Notes under the pieces: generated by a model
What the model was told of the DNA's origin: nothing
Seen by the model: the letters and a program-made list of their open reading frames with translations, nothing else
Databases searched by the model: none
Translations under genes and position numbers: made by a program
Source of the DNA: JASJHI01 sp965371355
GTDB lineage: Bacteria; Actinomycetota; Acidimicrobiia; Acidimicrobiales; Ilumatobacteraceae
Length of the DNA stretch: 11,002 nucleotides
Assembly: GCA_965371355.1 (NCBI GenBank)
Contig: CBDUYD010000097.1
Span: forward strand, 1-11,002
Direction of reading: 5' to 3'
Shown here: positions 6,322 to 11,002 of the stretch, piece after piece
Layout: the number at the start of each line of letters is the position of its first letter
Position numbering within the stretch: the first letter of the stretch is position 1

Positions 6322-7817
6322 ACGCCCTGATCCCGCTGCCGGTCGTCGTGCCGCTCCTCGCGGCCGGACTCACGGTCGTGTTCGCGCGGTACCGCACGGT
6401 CCAACGGGTGCTCAGCATGATCGCCCTGGCCACGGTGGTCGGCGTGAGCATCACCCTGCTGATCGCCGTCGACGACGACGGCATCGAGGTCACGCAGGCC
6501 GGCGGCTGGCGAGTACCGATCGGCATCACGCTGGTCGTCGATCGGCTGGCGGCGATCATGCTGGTCGTCTCATCGCTGATGCTCGTCGCCGTACTCGTGT
6601 TCTCGATCGGCCAGCGCACGGTCGAGTGTCGTTTCGCGTCGTTCCATCCCGTGTACCTCGTGCTCGCCGCCGGCGTCTCGGCGAGCTTCATCACCGGCGA
6701 CCTGTTCAACCTCTTCGTCGCGTTCGAGATGATGCTCGTCGCGAGTTACGTGCTGTTGACGCTCGGGGGCCGACCGGATCAGGTTCGATCCGGGATGTCG
6801 TACGTCGTGATCTCCCTCATCGCGTCGACGTTCTTCATCGTGGCCCTGGCGCTGCTGTACGCGGCGACGGGCACGGTCAACATGGCGCAGCTCTCAGAGC
6901 GGATGCCCGAACTCCCCAATGGCGTCGCCACCGGGTTCTCGCTCCTCTTGATCGTGGTGTTCGGAATCAAGGCCGGACTCTTCCCGCTCTTCTTCTGGCT
7001 CCCCGACAGCTACCCGACGGCGTCGGGCGCGGTGACCGCGATCTTCGCGGGACTGCTGACCAAGGTCGGTGTCTACGCGATCATCCGGACCCAGACGCTG
7101 TTGTTCCCCCCCGAGGCCCAACAGGGGACCCTGCTCCTCGTCGTCGCCGGGCTCACCATGCTCGTCGGCGTGCTCGGTGCGCTCGCGCAGGACGACATCA
7201 GACGCATGCTGTCGTTCCACATCGTCAGCCACATCGGCTTCATGATCTTCGGGCTGGCGCTGTTCACGCTCGCCGGTATCGCCGGCGCCGTGTTCTACGT
7301 CGTTCACCACATCGTCGTGAAGACGGCCCTGTTCCTCGTCGCCGGACTCGTCGAGCACCGCGCCGGAACCGGTCGCCTCTCGCGGGTCGGCGGCCTCGTG
7401 CGTACCGCGCCGGCGATCGCCGTCCTGTTCGCGCTGCCCGCGTTGAGCATCGCCGGGTTGCCGCCGTTCTCGGGGTTCGTCGCCAAGTTCGCACTCGTCG
7501 ACGCCGGTATCGGCTCGGCCGAGTGGGCGATCGTCGTCGTCAGCCTCGTCGTCAGCCTGCTCACGATGTACGTGATGGGCCGGATCTGGGCGAACGTGTT
7601 CTGGGGCGAGTGCGAGGATCCCGAACTCGCCGCCCACATCGCCATCGGATCCGGCCGCAGCACGTCGCTGATGATGATCTCCACGGGTTCGGTCGTCGCT
7701 CTGTCGGTCGCTCTGATGATCTGGGCCGGCCCGCTGTACGCATTCGCCGAGCGGGCGGCATTCGATCTGCTGAACCCCGCGATGTACGTCGACGCCGTAC
7801 TCGGGGGCTCCCTGTGA
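6318..7817 (+). CDS. mrpD: Mrp antiporter subunit D (MrpD/MnhD)
   Basis: This 499-residue membrane subunit is the second NuoL/M/N-like proton-translocating subunit. The conserved channel residues are present: Glu137 in LFNLFVAFEMMLVASYVLL, Lys218 in VVFGIKAGLFPLFFWLPDSY, Lys249 in LLTKVGVYAIIRT and Lys335 in HHIVVKTALFLVAGLVE. RRMLSFHIVSHIGFM (295-309) and LPALSIAGLPPFSGFVAKF (373-391) are further family signatures. About 14 membrane helices are expected. Length equals that of characterised MrpD proteins (~490-500). The GTG start is fixed by the GAGGAGG site and a 4-base overlap with mrpC; the stop overlaps mrpE. All key residues are intact, so the subunit should be functional. Confidence 0.95.
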   Translation: MNALIPLPVVVPLLAAGLTVVFARYRTVQRVLSMIALATVVGVSITLLIAVDDDGIEVTQAGGWRVPIGITLVVDRLAAIMLVVSSLMLVAVLVFSIGQRTVECRFASFHPVYLVLAAGVSASFITGDLFNLFVAFEMMLVASYVLLTLGGRPDQVRSGMSYVVISLIASTFFIVALALLYAATGTVNMAQLSERMPELPNGVATGFSLLLIVVFGIKAGLFPLFFWLPDSYPTASGAVTAIFAGLLTKVGVYAIIRTQTLLFPPEAQQGTLLLVVAGLTMLVGVLGALAQDDIRRMLSFHIVSHIGFMIFGLALFTLAGIAGAVFYVVHHIVVKTALFLVAGLVEHRAGTGRLSRVGGLVRTAPAIAVLFALPALSIAGLPPFSGFVAKFALVDAGIGSAEWAIVVVSLVVSLLTMYVMGRIWANVFWGECEDPELAAHIAIGSGRSTSLMMISTGSVVALSVALMIWAGPLYAFAERAAFDLLNPAMYVDAVLGGSL

Positions 7818-8386
7818 GGGCATCGATCCAGTTGCCGGTGCTCGTCCTCTGGTTGACCACGCTCTGGGTCGCCCTCTGGGCGGATCTGACGATCGGCAAC
7901 GTCGTCGGCGGTGCGCTCGTGGCGATCGCTGTCGCACTCGTCGCAAGGCCGACGGGTGTCTCCGGGCTCGAGGCAGGCACGATTCGTCCGTTCAGCGCTA
8001 TCGCCTTCGGCGTGTACTTCTTCGCCGGACTGGTGTCGTCGAGCCTCATCGTCGCTTGGGAGATCATCACCCCGGGTTCGAGCATCCGCCGCGCGATCAT
8101 CGCGATGCCCATGCACACGACCTCCGACGCTCTCGTCACACTGGTCGCCAACTCGATCACGCTGACGCCCGGCACGGCGACGATCGACGTCCGCGAACAC
8201 GCCGACGGCTCACCGCCGACCTTGTACGTGCACGTACTGCACTTCCGTGACGTCGAATCGATCCGCCGGGACGTGTTGCGCCTCGAGCGGCTGGCGATCA
8301 AGGCGTTCGGCGCGGCCGACGTGCTCGATGCCGTCGACGCGATCGATACGCAGCTCGACAACCCGTACGGGAGTGATCCGCGATGA
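7814..8386 (+). CDS. mrpE: Mrp antiporter subunit E (MrpE/MnhE)
   Basis: This 190-residue protein has N-terminal membrane helices (LPVLVLWLTTLWVALWADL at 7-25, VVGGALVAIAVALVARP at 30-46, then FGVYFFAGLVSSSLIVAWEI at ~65-84) and a cytoplasmic C-terminal domain. The family signatures are LVTLVANSITLTPGTATIDV (104-123) and YVHVLHFRD (133-141). GTG 7814 overlaps the mrpD stop (GTGA). A much longer open frame reaching upstream to 6149 in this register is only a shadow over mrpC and mrpD, since its N-terminal part is Arg-rich and resembles no family. Confidence 0.93.
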   Translation: MRASIQLPVLVLWLTTLWVALWADLTIGNVVGGALVAIAVALVARPTGVSGLEAGTIRPFSAIAFGVYFFAGLVSSSLIVAWEIITPGSSIRRAIIAMPMHTTSDALVTLVANSITLTPGTATIDVREHADGSPPTLYVHVLHFRDVESIRRDVLRLERLAIKAFGAADVLDAVDAIDTQLDNPYGSDPR

Positions 8387-8634
8387 TCGTGATCTCGCTC
8401 GTTCTGCTGTCGCTCGCGGCCTGCGCTTTCATGTACCGGCTGCTGCGCGGGCCGACGTTGCCGGACCGCGTGATCGGGCTCGACGGGCTGCTGGCGACGA
8501 TCGTCATCGGCGCCATCGTCGGCGCGGCACAGACCGGTGCCATCGTGCTCCTCGCGACCGTGCTCGTCGTCTCGATCGTAGGGTTCGTGGGTACGAGCGC
8601 GTTCGCCCGCTTCATCGAAAGGAGGGGTGGCTGA
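8383..8634 (+). CDS. mrpF: Mrp antiporter subunit F (MrpF/MnhF)
   Basis: This small 83-residue subunit has three membrane segments (2-18, ~34-54, ~57-72). The family motif RGPTLPDRVIGLDGL (22-36) is present, including the conserved PDR; the Asp of this motif is thought to matter for cation transport. ATG 8383 overlaps the mrpE stop by 4 bases, and the gene's last base is the first base of mrpG. Confidence 0.93.
   Translation: MIVISLVLLSLAACAFMYRLLRGPTLPDRVIGLDGLLATIVIGAIVGAAQTGAIVLLATVLVVSIVGFVGTSAFARFIERRGG
8620..8625 (+). promoter_or_regulatory. Consensus Shine-Dalgarno of mrpG
   Basis: AGGAGG lies 8 bases before the ATG at 8634. It is the best ribosome site in the window and decides the mrpG start over upstream in-frame alternatives that lie inside mrpF. 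Confidence 0.75.
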
Positions 8635-9023
8635 TGCACGTCGTGAGCGGCCTGCTCTTCATCGTCGGCTCGGCATTCGTGCTCATCGGGGGCCTCGGCG
8701 TGCTCCGATTCGGAGACTTCATGTCGCGCACCCACGCCGCCGCCAAGGCTCCGACCCTCGGTCTGATCCTCGTCGCGCTGGGCGAGGCGGTCGAGCTCCA
8801 CACCGCTCTGGTGATCGTGACGATGATCCTCATCGTCCTCCTCCAGATGTTCACGACCCCGGTCGGCACGCACATGCTGACGCGCGCGGCGCACGGCGAG
8901 ATCGAGGTCGAGGTCGACGGCATCGACGAACTCGCCCGCGACAAGCTGCGGTGGGAATCCGCGGACGACCCGCTCGAGGAGCCCGAGGGCGATACGCCCG
9001 CACCGGGCGACGACGGGTCCTGA
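8634..9023 (+). CDS. mrpG: Mrp antiporter subunit G (MrpG/MnhG)
   Basis: This 129-residue last subunit of the complex has three membrane segments: ~4-23, ~40-58 and ~58-75. The family motif GGLGVLRFGDFMSRTHAAAK followed by APTLG (19-43) is clear. The C-terminal ~50 residues are a soluble acidic tail (EIEVEVDGIDELARDKLRWE, then DDPLEEPEGDTPAPGDDGS), an extension beyond the short tail I recall in Bacillus MrpG. The start is set by AGGAGG and overlaps the mrpF stop by one base (TGATG). The operon ends here; the following gene is convergent. Confidence 0.93.
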   Translation: MHVVSGLLFIVGSAFVLIGGLGVLRFGDFMSRTHAAAKAPTLGLILVALGEAVELHTALVIVTMILIVLLQMFTTPVGTHMLTRAAHGEIEVEVDGIDELARDKLRWESADDPLEEPEGDTPAPGDDGS

Positions 9024-9035
9024 CCGCCGAGGCTG

Positions 9036-9062
9036 GGCTCGAGCTGGTATGGCTCGGGCTGG
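9036..9062 (+). repeat. Short tandem direct repeat after mrpG
   Basis: GGCTCGAGCTGG (9036-9047) and GGCTCGGGCTGG (9051-9062) match at 11 of 12 positions with a 15-base period. They fill most of the gap between two convergent genes. No function is evident. Confidence 0.4.
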
Positions 9063-9066
9063 CGCC

Positions 9067-9083
9067 GCCCGGCTTTGCCGGGT
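9067..9083. terminator. Compact hairpin between mrpG and the convergent cyclophilin gene
   Basis: CCCGGC (9068-9073) and GCCGGG (9077-9082) form a perfect 6-bp GC stem around a TTT loop, with a possible G-T closing pair at 9067/9083. It lies 44 bases after the mrpG stop and touches the cyclophilin stop codon, so it could end transcription from either side. No T-tract follows on either strand. Confidence 0.4.
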
Positions 9084-9919
9084 CAGCGCTCGATGATGGT
9101 GATCGAGATGATCTCGACGGGTTCGGACGGCTCGCCGCTCGGGCTCCCGACGGCCTCCATCGCCAGGACGGTCGAGTCGAACCCCTCGATTACCTGACCG
9201 AACAGCGAGAAGTTGGGCGGCAACGCAGTGCCCTGGTCACCGGTGATGATGAAGAACTGGCTGCCGTTGGTGTCGGGCCCGCTGTTGGCCATCGCGAGCG
9301 ACCCGATCTGGTATTCGCCCTGCGCGGGGAGTTCGTCGGCGAACTGGTAGCCGGGTCCGCCGGTGCCCGTCGCGGTCGGATCGCCGCACTGGACGACGAA
9401 CTCGGGGATGATCCGGTGGCACAGCGTGTCGTCGTAGTACATGTTGCGCGAGAGAAACACGAAGTTGTTGACCGTGTTCGGAGCCTGCTCCTGATCGAGT
9501 GCGATCGTGAACTCGCCCATGTTCGTCGTGACGACGGCGTCGTACTCGACACCGTCCTCGAGGCACATCGGAGGGGGTGCATCGAACGACTGCTGGGGCT
9601 CGTCCGTGCCCTCCTCGGGCGGGCAGTCGACGGTGGCGGCGGGCACGGTGGTCTCGATCGTCGTCTCGACGACGCTCTCGACCGTCTCGTCGCCCGGTTC
9701 GCTCGCCGGCGTCTCGTCACCCGCGGTGTCGACCGCGGCCTGATCGTCGCCGTCGTCGGAGAACTGGGAGACGACGAAGACGATGAGAAAGACCGCGGCG
9801 ATGCCGCCCGCGACGATCAAGCCGATCCTCAGCGCCCGTCGCCGAGCCGCGGCGCGGTCATCCTGCTGCTGCCGCATCGCCTTGTTGGCCTTCTGACGTT
9901 CACGCTTCTCGGTTCCCAC
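9083..9919 (-). CDS. Membrane-anchored cyclophilin-type peptidyl-prolyl cis-trans isomerase
   Basis: This 278-residue protein probably acts on the outer face of the membrane, catalysing X-Pro isomerisation during folding of exported proteins. A basic N-terminus (1-31) is followed by one membrane helix (about 31-51, IGLIVAGGIAAVFLIVFVV), a low-complexity linker rich in Asp, Glu, Thr and Ser (54-110), and the cyclophilin domain (~127-278). Domain signatures are CHRIIPEFVVQCGDP (167-181), with the catalytic Arg169, and MANSGPDTNGSQFFI (210-224). The Trp that binds cyclosporin in human CypA is absent near LPPNFSLFGQV (233-243). Cys99 and Cys119 before the domain could form a disulfide. The start is GTG 9919; there is no clear ribosome site, and TAACCT nine bases upstream on the minus strand may be a -10 box for a leaderless or nearly leaderless message. 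Convergent with mrpG and divergent from the sulfur-carrier gene. Confidence 0.9.
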   Translation of the reverse strand: MGTEKRERQKANKAMRQQQDDRAAARRRALRIGLIVAGGIAAVFLIVFVVSQFSDDGDDQAAVDTAGDETPASEPGDETVESVVETTIETTVPAATVDCPPEEGTDEPQQSFDAPPPMCLEDGVEYDAVVTTNMGEFTIALDQEQAPNTVNNFVFLSRNMYYDDTLCHRIIPEFVVQCGDPTATGTGGPGYQFADELPAQGEYQIGSLAMANSGPDTNGSQFFIITGDQGTALPPNFSLFGQVIEGFDSTVLAMEAVGSPSGEPSEPVEIISITIIER

Positions 9920-10026
9920 AGGTGCGGGAGGTTATCGCTGCGACACCAGCAGCGGGCCTCGCCGGGCGCGCGGCCGTCCTGCATGCCACGCGGCCGTTCC
10001 GCCGCCCGTCGGCACATTCCCGCAAC

Positions 10027-10032
10027 TACATT
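10027..10032 (+). promoter_or_regulatory. Probable -10 element (TACATT) of the moaD-rsiG-like unit
   Basis: TACATT fits TANNNT and ends exactly 7 bases before the GTG at 10040, the spacing expected when transcription begins on the first base of the start codon. There is no Shine-Dalgarno sequence in front of the gene, in agreement with a leaderless message. No -35 consensus is visible. Confidence 0.45.
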
Positions 10033-10039
10033 GTCTCGC

Positions 10040-10291
10040 GTGACGACCATGCGGCTCTTCGCGTCGGCTCGCGAGGCGGCGGGCACCGGCTCCGACGATT
10101 TCGCCGTCGTCGAAGGCGCCACCGTCGCCGACCTGCTCGCCGCGGCCGAACTCCGGTACGGGCAGGATTTCGCGGCGGTGCTCCCGACATGTCGCATCTG
10201 GGTCAACGGTGATGCCGTCGCGATCGACACGACGATCGGTCCCGACGACGAGGTCGCAGTGCTGCCACCGGTGTCGGGGGGATCGGTGTGA
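10040..10291 (+). CDS. MoaD/ThiS-family sulfur carrier protein with a masked Gly-Gly end
   Basis: This 83-residue protein has the ubiquitin-like beta-grasp pattern of MoaD/ThiS: MRLFASAREAAGT (4-16), ATVADLLAAAELRYG (27-41), CRIWVNGDAVAIDT (51-64) and DDEVAVLPPVSGGSV (69-83). These proteins are adenylated and thiocarboxylated on a C-terminal Gly-Gly and deliver sulfur for molybdopterin, thiamin or related cofactors; MoaD fits best from the LPPVSGG ending. Here Gly80-Gly81 is followed by Ser82-Val83, so the diglycine is not terminal as written. The start is GTG 10040 (7 bases after TACATT); ATG 10049 is possible and would remove 3 residues. The stop overlaps the start of the next gene, so translation is coupled. 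No MoeB-, MoaE- or ThiG-like partner is encoded in the window, so the pathway cannot be fixed. Confidence 0.82.
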   Translation: MTTMRLFASAREAAGTGSDDFAVVEGATVADLLAAAELRYGQDFAAVLPTCRIWVNGDAVAIDTTIGPDDEVAVLPPVSGGSV

Positions 10292-10791
10292 CCGAGACCG
10301 TTCCGTCGAGTGGCCCCGATCCGTCCGAGTTGCCGCTCGACGAACTGCGCCGCGTGCGCGAGCAGCTCCAGCACGACGACGACGTGGTGTCGTACGCTCG
10401 GCGTGTCGCCCAGGCCCGCCTCGATCTCGTCGGTGCCGAACGGTCGCGCCGTGAACGCCCCGACGAAGTCGATCTGCGCGACGACCTCAGCGCAGTGCTG
10501 TCGCAGCATCTCACCGGAGGAGCGGCGAGGCCACCACGCCCGACCGACGACCTGAGCGAGTCCGCCGTCGCCGTCGAACTCGATGCGGTCTGCGCCCAGC
10601 ACGGGTTCAGCCGACTGCAGGAACTCGACGAAACCGAGCTGACATCCCTCAGCCGTGCACTCGACGAGTTCGAGCAACGGATCTCGTCCGACCGGCGCGA
10701 GCGGTTCGAACGGATCGACGCGCTCACCGCCGAACTGGTCCGTCGGTACCGCGACGGCGAGGCCGACATCGACTCGCTGCTCGCCGACTGA
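10288..10791 (+). CDS. RsiG-like (AmfC-like) c-di-GMP-binding anti-sigma factor homologue
   Basis: This 167-residue soluble, strongly helical and charged protein has a helix-linker-helix plan: a first helical hairpin arm (~15-55), a flexible Pro-rich linker (~76-92) and a long C-terminal helix (~113-165). In Streptomyces, RsiG with c-di-GMP sequesters the sporulation sigma factor WhiG through two copies of the motif E-x3-S-x2-R-x3-Q-x3-D on an antiparallel coiled coil. Here DDVVSYARRVAQARLD gives D31, S35, R38, Q42, D46 (Glu replaced by Asp), and EQRISSDRRERFERID gives E129, S133, R136, F140, D144 (Gln replaced by Phe). The end, AELVRRYRDGEADIDSLLAD, also resembles the RsiG/AmfC C-terminus as I remember it. 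Family assignment is from motif recall without a search. GTG 10288 overlaps the sulfur-carrier stop (GTGTGA). No WhiG-like sigma factor is encoded in the window. Confidence 0.7.
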   Translation: MTETVPSSGPDPSELPLDELRRVREQLQHDDDVVSYARRVAQARLDLVGAERSRRERPDEVDLRDDLSAVLSQHLTGGAARPPRPTDDLSESAVAVELDAVCAQHGFSRLQELDETELTSLSRALDEFEQRISSDRRERFERIDALTAELVRRYRDGEADIDSLLAD

Positions 10792-10797
10792 CCGCCT

Positions 10798-10837
10798 TCC
10801 CGATTCCGCGTTCTCGGTCCCGATTCAGCGTCTTCCC
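10798..10837 (+). repeat. Two imperfect 20-bp tandem repeats after the rsiG-like gene
   Basis: TCCCGATTCCGCGTTCTCGG (10798-10817) and TCCCGATTCAGCGTCTTCCC (10818-10837) agree at 15 of 20 positions, including an identical 9-base start. They begin 6 bases after the stop codon. The second copy falls largely in the loop of the inverted repeat at 10809-10859. Confidence 0.5.
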
Positions 10838-10859
10838 GCCGGATTCCGGACCGAGAACG
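10809..10859 (+). terminator. 12-bp inverted repeat after the rsiG-like gene, possible terminator
   Basis: CGTTCTCGGTCC (10809-10820) and GGACCGAGAACG (10848-10859) are exact reverse complements around a 27-base loop. It starts 17 bases after the stop codon, a fitting place for an end-of-operon structure. The long loop and the absence of a T-tract weaken the terminator reading; an operator or RNA-processing element is an alternative. Confidence 0.35.
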
Positions 10860-10868
10860 GCTCCACGC

Positions 10869-10900
10869 GGTTGATGGGCGGCCGACATCACCCACCAACC
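10869..10900. repeat. Inverted repeat upstream of the glycosyltransferase gene
   Basis: GGTTGATGGG (10869-10878) pairs with CCCACCAACC (10891-10900) at 9 of 10 positions, with a 12-base loop. It lies 41-72 bases upstream of the -10-like box at 10941, so it could be a second terminator of the preceding unit or a regulator site for the following gene. Confidence 0.3.
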
Positions 10901-10940
10901 ATCGCCGAATCCCGGCTGAGGGGCTCGCCCCCGAGACCGT

Positions 10941-10946
10941 TATCGT
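10941..10946 (+). promoter_or_regulatory. Probable -10 element (TATCGT) of the glycosyltransferase gene
   Basis: TATCGT ends 8 bases before the GTG at 10955, so a leaderless or almost leaderless transcript is likely; no Shine-Dalgarno sequence is present. Confidence 0.4.
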
Positions 10947-10954
10947 GCCAGTTC

Positions 10955-11002
10955 GTGCAACGCGTCGCCGTGATCTCGCTCCACACGTCGCCCCTGCTCC
11001 AA
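10955..11002 (+). CDS. Start of a GT4-family glycosyltransferase, MshA-like (partial)
   Basis: Sixteen codons from GTG 10955 to the right edge read VQRVAVISLHTSPLLQ. This closely resembles the N-terminus of actinobacterial MshA (D-inositol-3-phosphate glycosyltransferase of mycothiol synthesis) and its relatives, which begin with RVAxxSxHTSPLxQPG. It is the first beta strand and nucleotide-sugar-site loop of a GT-B fold. With so little sequence I cannot separate MshA from other family-4 glycosyltransferases. The start is supported by the -10-like box 8 bases upstream. Confidence 0.65.
   Translation, partial: MQRVAVISLHTSPLLQ

Noticed and set aside
2916..7817. Complex I (nuoL/M/K) genes instead of an antiporter
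   Set aside because: The order A-B-C-D-E-F-G, the MnhB motif GHNLPGGGF, the MrpE, MrpF and MrpG families and the MrpA C-terminal LVDFRGWDTMGEITVL segment are specific to Mrp; no nuoA-I peripheral-arm genes are present.
6149..8386. A 745-residue plus-strand protein ending in MrpE
   Set aside because: Its first ~555 residues are low-complexity Arg/His-rich translation overlapping mrpC and mrpD in another frame; only the part from 7814 is a real gene.
8627..10291. A 554-residue plus-strand protein ending in the sulfur carrier
   Set aside because: It would run antisense through the whole cyclophilin gene and out of frame through mrpG; only the portion from 10040 shows a known fold.

Overview
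The window is GC-rich DNA with many GTG starts, few recognisable Shine-Dalgarno sequences at operon heads, and several start codons a few bases after a TANNNT box, which suggests leaderless transcripts. Together with an ethylmalonyl-CoA mutase homologue, an actinobacterial RsiG-like protein and an MshA-like glycosyltransferase start, this points to Actinomycetota. A marine or soil Acidimicrobiia-type organism is my best guess, but that is inference. I see no mobile element, CRISPR array, rRNA or tRNA.

Layout: (1) 1-913, minus: the N-terminal half of a B12-dependent ethylmalonyl-CoA mutase (Ecm/MeaA type), running off the left edge. (2) 914-1193: a 280-bp non-coding stretch with several inverted repeats, including a perfect 19-bp hairpin just downstream of the next gene. 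(3) 1194-2764, minus: a two-gene unit of 3-hydroxybutyryl-CoA dehydrogenase followed by aat (leucyl/phenylalanyl-tRNA--protein transferase). (4) 2765-2915: a divergent control region with a palindrome lying in the -35/-10 spacer of a probable leaderless promoter. (5) 2916-9023, plus: a complete seven-gene Mrp/Mnh cation/proton antiporter operon (A-B-C-D-E-F-G), every junction overlapping by 1 or 4 bases. (6) 9083-9919, minus: a membrane-anchored extracytoplasmic cyclophilin, convergent with the mrp operon. (7) 10040-10791, plus: a MoaD/ThiS-like sulfur carrier overlapping a homologue of RsiG, the c-di-GMP-responsive anti-sigma factor. (8) 10955-11002, plus: the first 16 codons of a GT4-type glycosyltransferase resembling MshA.

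How they fit together: the dehydrogenase and the mutase are two steps of the ethylmalonyl-CoA pathway (acetyl-CoA assimilation), so the left third looks like a carbon-assimilation cluster with aat as a passenger. The mrp operon would make one hetero-oligomeric membrane complex for Na+ extrusion and pH homeostasis. The right end is regulatory and biosynthetic. Its most notable items are the RsiG-like protein, which carries two recognisable copies of the c-di-GMP motif (the second with one substitution), and the sulfur carrier, whose Gly-Gly terminus is masked by two extra residues. Most of the window is ordinary core genome; I do not see a clearly new multi-gene system.
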